From assembly GCF_002994745.2 (NCBI RefSeq), contig NC_037091.1, positions 37,151,612 to 37,215,611 on the forward strand: DNA of 64,000 bases, written 5' to 3'. The position numbers were made by a program, and so were the translations under genes. Of the stretch, positions 11,022 through 23,201 are shown piece by piece; the stretch's first letter is position 1, and each line of letters starts with the position of its first letter. The stretch comes from Rosa chinensis (Eukaryota > Streptophyta > Magnoliopsida > Rosales > Rosaceae). The notes beneath the pieces are model-generated. The model was given only the letters and a program-made list of their open reading frames with translations, was not told where the DNA came from and made no database searches.

Positions 11022-12185
11022 AATCGAACCAAGGAGAAGAAGTATTGCTTTGATCATGCATTCAATCCTGACTGTACTAATTTGGTAAATTGATTCTTGA
11101 AATTTAGCGTAAACCACAGAAGATGTAGTTGTTGATTTCTGGTAGCTGTGATTGGAGTTATTCTTCTGACTGTTTTATATATGTATACAGGATGTCAACA
11201 CAAAATGCATATCGTCCGTGATCTCTGGGGTTGTTCATGGTCTCAATGCAACTGTGTTTGCGTATGGTTCTACGGGAAGGTACTAAGAACATGTATTCTT
11301 GTGTTTCATTTTCATCTTTATGATCTCCATATGAGCTGAGGTACTTTGCGTTTATGCTCAAATAACTGTTCATTGCATGTGTGACTAATTTACTTTTTGG
11401 GAGTGTTTGTCTGAGTTCTGAGGTCAATGTCCAATGTGCAAGTATTCTTCTGATTTTGTGATTTCACCACGCTTTTTTGTCATTTGCATTGTCGATCACT
11501 TGATAAATATTCTCCATTATGTCTTACATCTTTGTCTTTCTGGTTTCAATGGTAAAACATATACAATGGTGGGGACACAAAATGATCCCGGGCTCATGGT
11601 TCTCAGTTTGCATACAATATTTGATCTCATAAAAAAGGACAAGAGCTCTGATGAATTTGAAGTTACCTGCTCCTATCTTGAGGTCTATAATGAAGTGGGT
11701 CATGCAATGTGTTATGAAAATTTAATTTATTATGCTTTACCTCTATTCTCGTAGAAAAATGTGTAAATATTCTAATTTCATCAAATATAGGTTATCTATG
11801 ATTTGCTTGAAAAGTCATCCGGCCATTTGGAACTCAGAGAGGATCCAGAGCAAGGAATCATTGTTGCTGGCCTCAGGTGTATAAAGGTCCACACTTGGCC
11901 ACTTAGTTGCATCCCATTTAACTTTCCACAAGTGTGGTCAATTTGCCATTCTGCCTTATATCAAATGTTTTTCTTAAAATAATTTGGTTTTTATATTACA
12001 GTAAGCAACAGTATGTGTTAATTCAAGGGCAACTATGTCTGTACTATGGGCAGAATTTTCGCTGATCCTTTATGACATGTGCCACTAATTCAGGTTCAGT
12101 CAGCTGATAAGATCCTTGAACTCTTGAACGTGGGGAACTGCCGACGGAAAACTGAAAGCATGGAGGCTAATGCAACATCTTCTCG
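11022..12185 (+). pseudogene. KIN8-like fragment: Captured kinesin-8 motor-domain exons
   Basis: Five exons with introns are readable: ~11022-11084, 11191-11279, 11550-11694, 11791-11886 and 12094-12185. They encode KKYCFDHAFNPDCTNL, a microtubule-motor P-loop region (VFAYGSTG then GKTYTM across an intron), [48 protein letters not shown] and ANATSSR (switch I start). This is the first half of a kinesin motor, closest by eye to plant kinesin-8. The acceptor before 11550 reads AA instead of AG, which would disturb splicing through the P-loop. Switch II, neck and stalk are absent. The fragment belongs to the CACTA element. Confidence 0.85.
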
Positions 12186-12570
12186 GTAGGTACTATATAC
12201 TCGTTACCTTTGGAAATATTGATGGTTACCTGCATCTAGGAGTATGAAAATAAGAATTTGTAGGTGATGTTCATGCATTTTGGATTGAATATATAGCTGG
12301 TAATGCTTTGTAGAATTAGGAAATTATATAGATTGCTGAGAATTTGATTATTAATGTTAGTGAGCCTTTGAATCATTTGGAACTTGCTTGTGGCTGAGAA
12401 GTTGAAACTTTGAACTGGGGGTATATTTGCTAATTAGCTATATTGTCGTGCTGATTAGCTTTCCTTTGATAGTTTAGTGGCATATGCATTATTATGAAGA
12501 ACATTTTGGTTTAATTAAGTATTAGCTTGTTTAGCCCCATTGTGACTTATGTTCTTTAATACATTTCTAG
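12186..12570. other. CACTA interior without recognised gene
   Basis: AT-rich sequence follows the kinesin fragment's last donor. It is probably kinesin intron plus transposon sequence. Nothing further is seen. Confidence 0.4.
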
Positions 12571-12660
12571 TGGGCGGTAAAGACGCGCAAATCATATAGC
12601 CAAGCTCAAATTGACGAGATGCGCATTGAAGTGGCTGATTATATACAGAGTTGGGTGTAG
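12571..12660 (+). pseudogene. Short terminal exon, unidentified, possibly the element's own C-terminus
   Basis: An acceptor-like TTTCTAG ends at 12570 and opens 29 codons (WAVKTRKSYSQAQIDEM, then EVADYIQSWV) before TAG at 12658-12660. The charged, helix-like wording looks like a genuine protein C-terminus. It could be the last exon of a CACTA-encoded protein or a fourth or fifth captured fragment. I could not identify it. Confidence 0.35.
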
Positions 12661-13552
12661 GACTTGTGGCTACGAAGAAATTTTTGAGTAAGGCTAGCTA
12701 GTTTTTGCTTTGAAGGAAAGTTTGGTGTATATATGTAGAACTGATATAGTTGGTTGCTATTATGTTTATGGGCTAGCCTTTGTAGGTTTTGGGGTTTTAT
12801 TTTGTGAATTATGTAGAATCATGAATGAAGATGAGAAAATTAATGGAAAGCCCTAATTTTTGGATGATGAGAAATGTATTTCTAGATCTTTTCCAACCAC
12901 CACCAGCTAGATGATTATTTGCACATCATTCTTATATATATGAACTAATGTATATAAATGGGAAACAAAACACTAATGTCAAAGAAAACGATGTCAATTC
13001 AGAGATTACAAATCAGTACCTAAGACTAGACTGATGTCTCATGATTATGAACATATCGAAATGTCACCCAAAAATGATGTCTACAAAACTACTAGACATC
13101 GTTTCAACAAACGAAAAGCGATGTTCCTAGTAACATAAAACATCACTCTTAATAGATTAACTGATGTTGCCTAAAGGTACATACATCGTTCTCAGGAGAA
13201 TAAGGCGGCCAGATGCACGTAAAAATGGACACGAACAAACAAAAATTTTTGGAGACTGATGTCTACGAGTGTATTAGACATCAATTTTGAAATTGTAATC
13301 GATTTAAATGTTCACTTAAGTATTGTTCGAGATATACTTTATAAAGCATAAAATGTGAAAATTTGAAGAATTAAATAAAGTTAACATATAAGATTATGAT
13401 GATTATAATGATTATACATCGATTTGTTTTTTAGAATCGATGTTGATTGTTGTTTGGGACATCAGTTAAAAACGCGCTTATACTGATGTCTATATCTTTT
13501 ACATCAGCCACAAAGACATCGGTCAGAATTTAGTTTTACATCGGTTCTGGAC
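12661..13552. other. CACTA right subterminal region
   Basis: No gene is seen. From about 12990 the sequence is dense in short ACATCG and CGATGT motifs in both orientations, the expected array of subterminal transposase-binding repeats. Confidence 0.6.
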
Positions 13553-13581
13553 TGATGTAAATGAACAGAATTCTAGTAGTG
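13553..13581 (-). repeat. CACTA right terminal inverted repeat
   Basis: Complement of 8087-8115 with one mismatch. It is followed by TTT, the second copy of the 3-bp target duplication. Confidence 0.93.
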
Positions 13582-13592
13582 TTTGTAATTGT

Positions 13593-13675
13593 AATTAATT
13601 ATATGTGAGATGACTGGTACTAATGGAGTATGGAATTAATTATATGTGAGATGACTTGCACTAATGGAGTATGGA
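13593..13675. repeat. 41-bp tandem duplication
   Basis: Two copies, starting at 13593 and 13634, share AATTAATTATATGTGAGATG and CTAATGGAGTATGGAA with only a few changes. The second copy supplied the target site of the neighbouring retroposon. Confidence 0.85.
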
Positions 13676-13681
13676 ATAGGC

Positions 13682-14681
13682 ATGTTTTCATGTGCTAAAG
13701 ACAGAAAGATTGACAGCTTTCCAAAAAACTCGGACCTCGCGTAGGGTTTTTTCAAGATCTCCTAGCCTTCTCGTCCGGCGGCGCTCATCGGTGGTGGTTC
13801 GCCATGCCGATTGGGCTGCTGCCGGGCGGGTTTTGAAAGCAATGGTCGTGTAGTCTTCTGAATGGGGGTGGCTCGAGCTTTGGCAAAGGAGTCCGTGCTG
13901 ATTGGTTTGTGCAGGTTTGGTGGGTCGTCAGAGTTTCCACGACTGCTGGCAGCGGGGTTTTGTCAGGAGCTCTCCTGAACATGTGCTAGTGGCGTGGCTA
14001 TGGCGGTTCTCTAGGAGATCGGCGTGGCAACGCATGTTTTGTGGTCTGAGAGGATCGCTGCAGGGGCGGGGCCATGATGGATCTGGAGTGATCGTGGTGG
14101 CAGCGTGGCTAGGCGGTTTTGCGCGGTCTCGTCGGGGGTCGCGGCCACTACGGGTCTGGCGGTGATCGGCGGCGCTGGAGGAGGATGTTTTGGTGGATGG
14201 CTCGGATCAGTCTTTTGTTGGGCCTTGGGCTGGACTCATTTCCTTGGGCTGCTATCTCGGGCCTAGTTTGGGCTGGTTTTGTCCTAGTCCCTATTTGTTT
14301 TGGTTAGTCTTCAATAATTCCCTACATTCAGGGACAGTCTAGGCACCTTGGTGCATCTAGTTTTCAATTTTAGTCTTGGTCTTGATGACTTAACTTTCAG
14401 TGTCTCTAGTTGTACACCAATTGAGGTCTCTAGGCGACTAGATTTGCTGGTTATGAGTTAGGTTGGGAGGGCCAGAACCTTCTAGCGCCTCCGGTGTAGT
14501 ACCAAAGGGGGATCACGCTATGTCTACGTATTGATTGTACAATGAGTTGGTTTATTTTCTATGTACCATTGTGGGTACAACTACTATCTTCTTGTCTGTA
14601 AATGGGAGCGAAAGGGTATGTAATAGCCTATTCTGGCTTTTGATGAATATATATTCGCCTACTGGCTCCATTATAAAAAAA
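13682..14681 (+). mobile_element. Short non-LTR retroposon (LINE-derived) with 19-bp target duplication
   Basis: The same 19 bases, beginning AATGGAGTATGG, occur at 13663-13681 and 14682-14700. The inserted ~1.0 kb ends in a 9-A tail (14673-14681) after a typical plant L1 3' end (GAATATATATTC at 14645-14656). The first half is GC-rich, resembling a LINE 5' region, and no endonuclease or reverse transcriptase frame is present. This is consistent with an internally deleted LINE moved in trans. A retrocopied non-coding transcript is the alternative. Confidence 0.75.
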
Positions 14682-14700
14682 AATGGAGTATGGAATAGGC

Positions 14701-16468
14701 GTATGTAAGTGTAGCATTCATTATGTGTGGGGAACTTATATTTATAGGCCATTTCATTACAGATTCTTTTGTAATGTTACCAGTTTGATAATAAAGTTGT
14801 TGCTTTTATTCAAGGGAGAAAAAAAAAAAAAAAAAAAAGGAGTAATGAAATTCGTTCCTTAATTGTTTCATGTTTGAATCCTATTTTTATGAACAATACT
14901 CAAGCCACTTTGCCAAGGAAAATCCACCGTATCACTCAAAAGATACATGTGTAATTTAGCACAATTAAAACAAGAAAAGTTATGGAGTCTAGATGCAAAC
15001 TCAGATGTTGGGTGGCCAGATGCAAACTCAGTCCTAGCCCTACTATTATTGGGTTGAGCACATCGGCAGTTCCCCCTCCATGTTTGTGCTTCTTCTTGTA
15101 GTACTGCTCTCTTCAGCAGTAGAAAGTTTGGTTCCTAGTGGCACTGAGGAGGAGGCCACTCACCTATTACATGCACCCTCTACGGTAGTACCTTAGCTTG
15201 AAGCATAATCTACACTTGCATTGGTTCCTTTTGACCCAGCTTTTGTTTCCATGTCTGACTAGGAGAGCTAGAAGCTGTACCTCAACAAACATTGTAAAAC
15301 TGAAATTTAAATTCAACAAGCAACTAAGATCATTTCCACAAGATTATAAACAAAACCTAATAAAGTTACTCATAGAGCAGTGAAACACAAGGCTTAGAAC
15401 ATGTACCTGAGTTGTCCGTGCTGGCCATTTGAATGAACGGGATTTGCTACACAGTAAGAAATGATCTTCTCCTCTTCTCTGATTTCAAGCCCCTTCAATG
15501 GGGCAGGACTTAATGCTTTGTTGCAGACAGACAGGGACCAAATCTATGTATATATATCATAATCTGAGCCTTGCCCATAAAAGAGTCCCAGACCTACTTA
15601 GAGTTTATATATTCTATATTTATCAAATCAAAACTCATTAGGTAACTAGGCAAACTATATATTTCCTATTATCTGTCAAGAGTCTAATGAAAAGTTATTT
15701 ACTTAAACTATAGAAAGTGATAAGTCCATCAATTTTCTTACATTCTCCCACTTGCACCATTACTGTCTATATATACAAGTTAAACCAAAAACTCATTCCA
15801 AAAAATAGCTAAAGTGTGCACTGAAATATATAGGTACTCAAAATCCATTTAGTTCTGTCAAAATGCAACAACTATTATAGAATGAAGAAATAAGTATGCT
15901 CATACAAACACACCTGCTCAAGACCATATATATCAATTTCTGCATTCCACATAAACTCCAATACTGATATGATCAAAATCAAGTGCTAGTGTATAACATT
16001 TTGTAATAATCACTTGCCAGCCTCATTACCATCAGTGTCACTATCACCAGTCTCACCATTCCTTCTCCCCATGTTTATACCACACAGTATAGCTTTGCAG
16101 AATACCCTTGTACAAAAGATGTCTGTGTACTTCTATTGGAACTTCTCTATCTCCATTTTGACATTTAATGCATGGACAATTCTTCCATCACTGTCTTTTA
16201 CATGCCTAGTTGCATAATCAATGAAATTTGCAACTCCATCAAAATACTATGGATTTGACCGTCCTAACTTCATCCATGATTTATCAACTGACATCTTTTG
16301 TAGAGTAAATGAAATTAAAAAAAAATGTTCAGCATGTTATACAGTTAATTTAAGTCAATAAGAATTGACTTTATTACCTAATACTTCTTCTATGACTAAT
16401 ATGCAGTCTAAAAGAACAATATATTCATCAAACATCATTAGGTGTTCAGCACTTCAAGGAGGTGCTGA
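14701..16468. other. Unassigned AT-rich intergenic stretch with a 19-A run
   Basis: No gene was recognised on either strand. A run of A's at 14820-14838 follows an AATAAA at 14791-14796, which resembles the 3' end of a retroposed transcript. The rest is AT-rich with scattered short frames of no known domain. Confidence 0.5.
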
Positions 16469-19059
16469 GTGATGGAAACTCGGGGGGACTAGGGATGTTT
16501 TGGAATGGTGATATGGGAGTCCAGGAACGTTCTTTGTCTGCCCACCATATTGATCTGGTTATTGAAGGCGGTCCAGGGGAACCTTCCTAGCGATTGACAG
16601 GTTTCTATGGCTTCGCACGAACGGGAGATAGAGATAGGTCGTGGCAGCTTCTCAAGGATCTCAGCGATCTTGATTCTCTTCCTTGGGTTGTCATCGGTGA
16701 TTTCAATGAGATCCTGAATAGCAATGAGAAGATTGATGGGCTGGAAAGGGCAGAGCGTCAGATGAGAGGTTTTTGAGATGCCCTTGGTTATGGCGACTTG
16801 CTTGATCTAGGGTATTTGGGACCAATGTGCACTTGGTGGAACTCGGAAACGTAGTTGTGATTAGATAGGGCAGTTTGTACACCTTCGTGGTGTGACATCT
16901 TTGGTTACTCAAGGTTGCGTCATCTTCCTCCAAGTGATTTCGATCATGTTCCTATCTTGTTGCAAGCTAGTTCGGCGCCTCTAGCTCACAGACTGCGTCA
17001 TTATCACATCAAATTTGAAGCATATTGGTTGCAACATGCGGAGTGTGATGGAGTGGTACAGGAGGCATGGCAAACGGATGTTATGGGGACTCCCATGTAC
17101 TGTGCTTCACAGAAGATTAAGCACACTAGAATGAAGTTAGACAAATGGCAGAAACAAACTTTTAGGGCGAGGCAACTGAGCATGCTTGGTATTTGATCTT
17201 GGTTAGAAGAACTAATCGATGTGCCTATTTCGGAGATAGTACAATTAGAGAAGAAGAATTTGCAAGACCGACTCCAAGTCCTTCTCTCACAGGAAGAGAC
17301 CTTTTGGCGTCAACGTTCAAAAGTTACTTGGCTCCAAGATGGGGATAGGAATACAAATTTTTTCCACAGAAAAGCTTCTAATAGGAGATGGAAAAATCAG
17401 CTTCATGGTCTCTATAATGAAGAGGGAGTGTGGTGTGAGGATGATGCAGGTGTGGAAAACATTGTTACTACCTACTTCACAAAGATGTTTCCAACACAAG
17501 CTATTGATATTGATGCGGTCAATATGACTCTTGACGCTATTCAGCCTTGTGTTACCCCATCTATGAACGATCAGTTATGTGCTCCTTACTCTCATGAGGA
17601 AGTACGTAGTGCATTGTTTTAGATGTATCCCATGAAGTCTCCCAGACCAAATGGGATGCCTCCCTTATTCTTCCAACATTATTGGGATACAATTGGGGAG
17701 GATATTACTTTAGCGGTGCAAAGCTTCCTACAAACAGGTCAGTTATTAAGACAAATTAACTTTACACATATTTGTCTTATTTCAAAGAAGAATGATCCCG
17801 AGCAGATGTCGGATTTGCGGCCTATTGCATTGTGCAATGTGCTGTATAAAATTTGTTCCAAAGTGGTGGCCAATAGACTAAAGCTGATTTTACCTGAGTT
17901 GATCTCTCCTTTCCAAAGTGCTTTTGTGCCAGGGAGGTTAATTATTGATAATATTCTAGTGGCTAAGGAGATTGCCCATTTTGTTCATAACAAAAGAGAA
18001 GGGAGTGAAGGTTTAATGGCTTTGAAGCTTGACCTTAGTAAGGCATATGATAGGATGGAATGGTCCTTTCTCCGGAAGGTGTTGATCTGATTTGGTTTTG
18101 CACATGATTGGATTGAAATGGTGATGCAGTGTGTCAGTTCTATGAGATACTCCTTAATTCGTGGGAATTAAACTGCGTGGCTATGTTTGTCCGAGTAGAG
18201 GATTGAGACAAGGAGATCCTTTATCTCCCTACTTATTTTTGCTTGGAGCTGAGGGATTTTCGGCTTTACTGCAAAGGAAACAGGTTATTGGTCTTTTGCC
18301 AGGGATCGAAGTAAGTGACAATGCTTCCTATGTTAATCATCTTTTGTTTGCAGATGATAGTATGCTTTATGCTAATGCATCTTTGGAGGCTTGTTATGAG
18401 ATTCAGGATGTCATTGAAACATATGGGCGAGCTCCTGGTCAGTTGGTTAATTTTAGTAAAAGTTCCGTTGTGTTTAGCAAGAATGTATAGGAAGAGATGA
18501 GAGAGGAGGTCTCTAGTTTAATGGAGGTTGAAGTGGTAGCTTCACATGAGAAATATCTCAGGCTACCTACTTATGTGGGGAGGAAGAAGACTGCTACATT
18601 CCAATACATTAAAGATAACTTGGCCAAGAAGATAGATGGTTGGCAGGGTAAGATGTTAACTTGTGAGGGGAAGGATATATTGATTCAGGTAGTAGCTAGC
18701 TCAAGCTTTACCTTCTTATGCTATGAGTGTTTTCCAGTTGATAAAGAATTTTTGTGAGGACTTGGAACAAATGTGTGCCAAGTTTTGGTGGGGTACTACT
18801 TTGGATAGGAAGAAAATACATTAGAAGACTTGGAATGCTTTGTGTAATCCAAGGGAGGAAGGAGGATTGGGATTTCAAAGTCTTACAAATTTCAATTCGG
18901 CAATGCTAGCAAAACAGGCATGGCGGGTGATTCATTATCCAGACTCTCTCATTGCAAGAATTTATAAAGCTAAGTACTTCCTAGAGTCTTCTTTTGGGGA
19001 GGCTTCATCCCATGCTTCTCCCTCGTTTTCCTGGAGAAGTATTAGTTCCACTAGGGACC
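16469..19059 (+). pseudogene. L1-type LINE, 5' segment: endonuclease remnant and reverse transcriptase
   Basis: The segment begins inside an apurinic-type endonuclease: SGGLGMFWNGD, then TGFYGFARTGDRDRSW and LPWVVIGDFNEIL. It continues through DFDHVPILL and a linker into LINE reverse transcriptase. RT motifs include DLRPIALCNVLYKICSKVVA, FVPGRLIIDNILVAKE, KLDLSKAYDRMEWSFL, GLRQGDPLSPYLF and LLFADDSMLY with the FADD active site near 18350. The frame is broken by stops at about 16588, 16777, 17197, 17621, 18090, 18490 and 18757 and by several frameshifts. The 5' end lacks ORF1 and the endonuclease N-terminus. E1 interrupts it at 19060, and it resumes at 51617. Confidence 0.9.
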
Positions 19060-19733
19060 TGTTTGAGTCCAAAAGTAATTTTGGCAAGATCCTTGAGTGG
19101 ATTTAGTATAGCGGGCCGATACCTGCGGCCCAAAAATAAGCCTACTTGGGTTTGGGTTACAACTTCACTCATTTCATGATCCTTAAGGAAAACGAGCCCT
19201 TATTGGAATTGAGTAGCAGAGATTTAATAGGAAACTTCAATCAATAATTCTTCAATGGCAAGGAACAGTCGAAACCCTAGGTATAAATATCAGGTTTCAA
19301 GGAAGAATAAAAGAACAACTCTCAAAACAGCTAATCATACAGATTATCAAAGCCTCTCCGGAGCAAACCTACTCGTAACCTAGTTGCAAACCAGCAAAGC
19401 AAGGGTAATGCCCTCGCAACGCAGCGAAGCTAAAGTCACGCTTTAGCAAAACCCGTGCTTTCTCAGAACTTCCCAGTGATTGCTCTGCTCAACCTGCAAT
19501 GTTTGAGTATCGATTCGGTGACGCGAAGAGATCACAACCAAAGCCCTTATCCGTAAGGCAAGAAATCCTTTTCCGGAAGGCAGAGAAAAGAGCCTTGTGA
19601 CGAGGTTGGTGCTCTCCTCGTCCACAGCGCTTGATTCAAGAAGTCAGGTCAAGGGACTCCCCGATGACTGCATCCCACGGTGCACACGCTCAAAAGAGAC
19701 AGTTTGCAAGCCAACTGGTTTTGAAGCCAAACA
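19060..19733 (+). repeat. E1 5' LTR
   Basis: Starts TGTTTGAGTCC and ends GAAGCCAAACA; 674 bp. A TATA-like GTATAAATATC lies near 19280. In its first ~290 bases I count about 17 differences from the 3' LTR, roughly 6 percent by hand. The sequence after it (TTTTGGCACGCCCAGTGGG at 19734) is in the position of the primer-binding site. Confidence 0.92.
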
Positions 19734-19913
19734 TTTTGGCACGCCCAGTGGGACCCCTGTGCATAGCGTTTGTTCGTGAACGTAACCATTGGAAAGTCAA
19801 GCGAAAACCCTTACCAAAAGGTTTACGCTAACTGCTCAAAGCACAAGACCCCTAGTTACAGACCGCATTCTCGCGCGGACTGTCGCGGTCTTTCTGAAGA
19901 ACAAGTGACTCAA

Positions 19914-22645
19914 ATGTTTTCTCACCCCCAATCATCCGACATGTCGACTGAACAGGGAGAGAATCACCCACCCGCTACTGAGGGTCAAAATGTCACTACC
20001 AACCAGGCAAGTGAGCCTGTTAACACTACCGTCGTCTCCAATGCTGCGGAAAGTGAAGAAAGAGAGGCTTTCATTCCGAAGCCTATTCCAGAAGGAGCAA
20101 CTTTCGAGGAAAAGCTCATTATCATTATAGAAAATAGCGAGGCACATTGTAAAAAGGTAGCTGCTGACTTTGATAGGGAAATCGCGAGGACAGACCAGCT
20201 CATACGCGAACTAGATCAGCGCATTGCCCAACGTGCTGAAGATACTAAGCAACAAATCACACGATCAGAGAATGCAGTACGGGCCCACGCCAAAGGTATC
20301 GCCAATGAGCAGAGTCAGCGCCAGAAGGAAGTTATGGAAGCTATCACGAGCCAAGCCAAGCAGACTGCGTCAGATTTGGCAGGTCTTCGTAAAGATGGTT
20401 CTAACCTCGCAATAGAGGTCGCCATGTAGAGAATCGAGTTGAACCAGGCTAAAGAGGTATTGAACAAAGCTTTAGGGTATCCTAATGCCGTCCTCGGTTC
20501 ACTTGGCCAGCCCTCTGGTTCTGGTAAATATATACCACCGAATGCTCGGTAAAAGGCGAGCAGCAGTACAGCCATTCCACCTACTGCCGCGTCAACCAAG
20601 AATAAGGAAAAAGCCCTGGTAATTGATGGTAATAAGGCCATTCCACCGGCCCCGCAAAAGGATAAGATTCGGAAAACCGGTGACGATCCTGTCGTGTTTA
20701 CTCAGTACGACAGCGACAGGGCGGAGAATGTCTATCACGAACTCCCAGACAATTACTATGGCATTGATCAGTCAGGCAACCCGGTTAAGATAACAGCTCT
20801 GGTAAAGGATGTACCCGTGTCGGCGATAACTCTCCAGCAATCTGCTAATCCTCGGACCATTCGCCTTGGAGAAGGAATAACAACTGCCAGCCAGGCTATA
20901 CCATTGCAAACTGCCCGCCAGACTGTGGCGATGCCTCCTCCTCCTCCCGGGCCAAATTATGTGAGACGCGAAGAGGTTGAGGAGATGATCAGGATGGCTA
21001 ATCCTAGGGCCCAACTCGATGGAGTTTATGAGGGGCCTTTCCCACCGCATATTATGCTCACGTCTTTTCCTAGAGGCTACAAGAATATCATATTTTCTAC
21101 TTTTTCAGGGGAAGACACTGAGAATGCGGCAACTCATCTGGCTAGGTTTAGGGTACAATGCGGCCAGTATCAGAATGATGAAATTCTCAAGTGCAGGATC
21201 TTTGGCACTTCTCTGTCAGAAGCTGCTTTCAGATGGTTTTCTAAGCTCCGCCCAGGATCAGTGGCTGATTGGCCAGCAATGGAAAAGCTCTTCCGACAGA
21301 CTTTTATGGCCATAGAGCCTGAAGTTGACCTGGCTTCTCTCACTCAGATGGCTCAGCAGCCCATCGAATCTGCAGTAGCGTATCTCCAACTCTTCCAGAT
21401 TCAGAAGGCCAAATTGAATATGGTATTACCAGAGAAAGAGCTAGTTAAGTTAGCCATCAAAGGCTTGGAGCCTCGCCAGCGAAAGAAGCAACATGGCAGC
21501 ATGATCCAGTCAATGGGAGAACTCATCACTGAGGTGGGCAGCTTTGAACATCTTCTCAGAGAGACTGAAGTGAGGAAGAATGCTTCCAAAGGGACATATG
21601 TGCCAGGAAAACACCGCACAGTAGCGTCGCTGAGCTACCAGCCGACTACTTATGATCCTTACTACCACCATCATAGTGAAGAAATCTTCCAGGATGAAGA
21701 TGAGGAAGAGGAGAATGATGTCTCTGCGTTTGAATTGACAGGAAAGAAGAACACGGCCTTGAAACAACTGAAGATATCCAAGGAACCTGTCAAACTCAAA
21801 TCTGTGGCCTTCACCAAACCTGAATTCGTGACATATACATATGATGCCAATAAGGCACTTGAGATTTTAGATGCGATGATCGCCGCGAAGATGGTGAAGA
21901 CGGACTTTGGACCTTTCCCTCGTCTAGATCAGCTAAAGGGGAAAAAGTATTGCAAATTCCATAACCTATGGAATCACAACACAGCTGATTGTGTGAAGCT
22001 GAAGGATCAGATTCAGGTATGGCTCAATAACGGTAGTTTGCAGGTGGAAGCTCTAGTGACCGAGGCAGTGCTTGTAGATATGAACCCTTTTCCTGACACC
22101 GGAGTCAACATGGTCAATGTGAACTGGCCCAAGAAGAACCAAAGAAGGCCAACTTTGGATCTGATCACAAAGGGGCAGGAAGAGAGGATAGAAGGTGCGA
22201 AGAAAGCTAAAGCCATTAGCGAAGCCTCACCAGTGGTCCTTTGTTTGCGATGCAAGGAGGAATGTGGCATCCAAATGTCACACGAAGAGGACGAGCAAAC
22301 ATTTCACTTTGGTTCTTTCCCGCCAATCAAGTGGGCTTCACCATCCCGAAACTATGAACCTTCGAGCCACAGAGCAAGAGACAAAGGGAAGTCACCGCCA
22401 TCCCCGAAGGACTCAAACCTATTCAAGAAGCTGAAAGCGGCCACGACCGAACAAAAGCAGGATGAAAAGGACAAAGATGTCTTAGCAAAACCCTACATCC
22501 CACCTGCTTCAACTTCCACCATCAAGGAAGGCAAGTGGTACACCAGGGAAAAGGGGAAAGCAGTGGAAATCAGTCCTTCCAAGAAAAGAAAGCTGCAGCG
22601 TAGGTTTGGAGAAGCCAAGCGAACGTTGAAGGCTCTAGATCAGGG
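19914..22645 (+). pseudogene. E1 gag (N-terminal coiled coil plus retrotransposon gag domain)
   Basis: One frame can be followed from the ATG at 19914 (MFSHPQSSDMSTEQ) to the E2 insertion, with in-frame stops at 20427-20429 and near 20550. The first ~170 residues are polar with a long charged helix around EIARTDQLIRELDQRI, a likely coiled coil. The capsid-like gag domain lies near 21100-21560 (FSTFSGEDTENAATHLARF, FRWFSKLRPGSVADW, FRQTFM). A CCHC-like KYCKFHNLWNHNTADC at 21946-21993 is the probable zinc-knuckle equivalent. The last eight codons up to 22672 belong to the inserted E2 LTR; the native reading DQG continues at 36127. Gag would build the particle that packages E1 RNA. Confidence 0.85.
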
Positions 22646-23148
22646 TGTACTACATGTGCTAGAACAAGCATAATTAGCTATAATGAGCCACGTTCATTGT
22701 ACCGCCAGAGGTACCGACTCTCACCAAGGGGATGGCCTGCGAAGTCACGGCCAGGCGGCCTATCGCTCGAGCCCTGGATCGCCCCCAGATCACCGCTAAC
22801 GGGCCGCCACGCGCCGCGTCAAGATAGCATCAGAAGCTCCAGACGTTGGGAATCGAAGCACATCAGTCCCACATCGGAAACAAGAAGAAGATCAACCTCT
22901 TCCTCACCTATAAAAGGTTCTCTCCTCTCTCCTCATTAATTACGCAATTACTACTCATTTATTGTTATGCTGCGCATATACAGTGACTGACTTAGGCATC
23001 GGAGAAGTGAAGACCGCCCAACGCGGTCTCCCTCTAACGCCCTGTCTATCGTGTTGCAGCGAACAGGAATCACCTAATCCTAGGAGTAGCGGTCCGCCGG
23101 ACCCGCGTTAAGCAAGGAATCGGCTACCGCCGGACTTGAGCATTAACA
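22646..23148 (+). repeat. E2 5' LTR (503 bp)
   Basis: Begins TGTACTACATG and ends GAGCATTAACA. A TATA box CCTATAAAAGG lies at ~22907-22917. Directly after it, 23149-23170 (TTGGCGTCGTCTGTGGGAA) is the presumed primer-binding site. Confidence 0.88.
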
Positions 23149-23201
23149 TTGGCGTCGTCTGTGGGAATCCTTGAACAAGAGGTCATCCCGCCACAATCAC
23201 C

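Noticed and set aside
15198..16217. Short frames of 60-67 codons in the AT-rich stretch
   Set aside because: No domain, no start context and no splice structure; lengths are as expected by chance in AT-rich DNA.
22646..22672. Native C-terminus of E1 gag reading VLHVLEQA
   Set aside because: These codons lie after the CAGGG target duplication and belong to the E2 LTR. The original frame continues at 36127.
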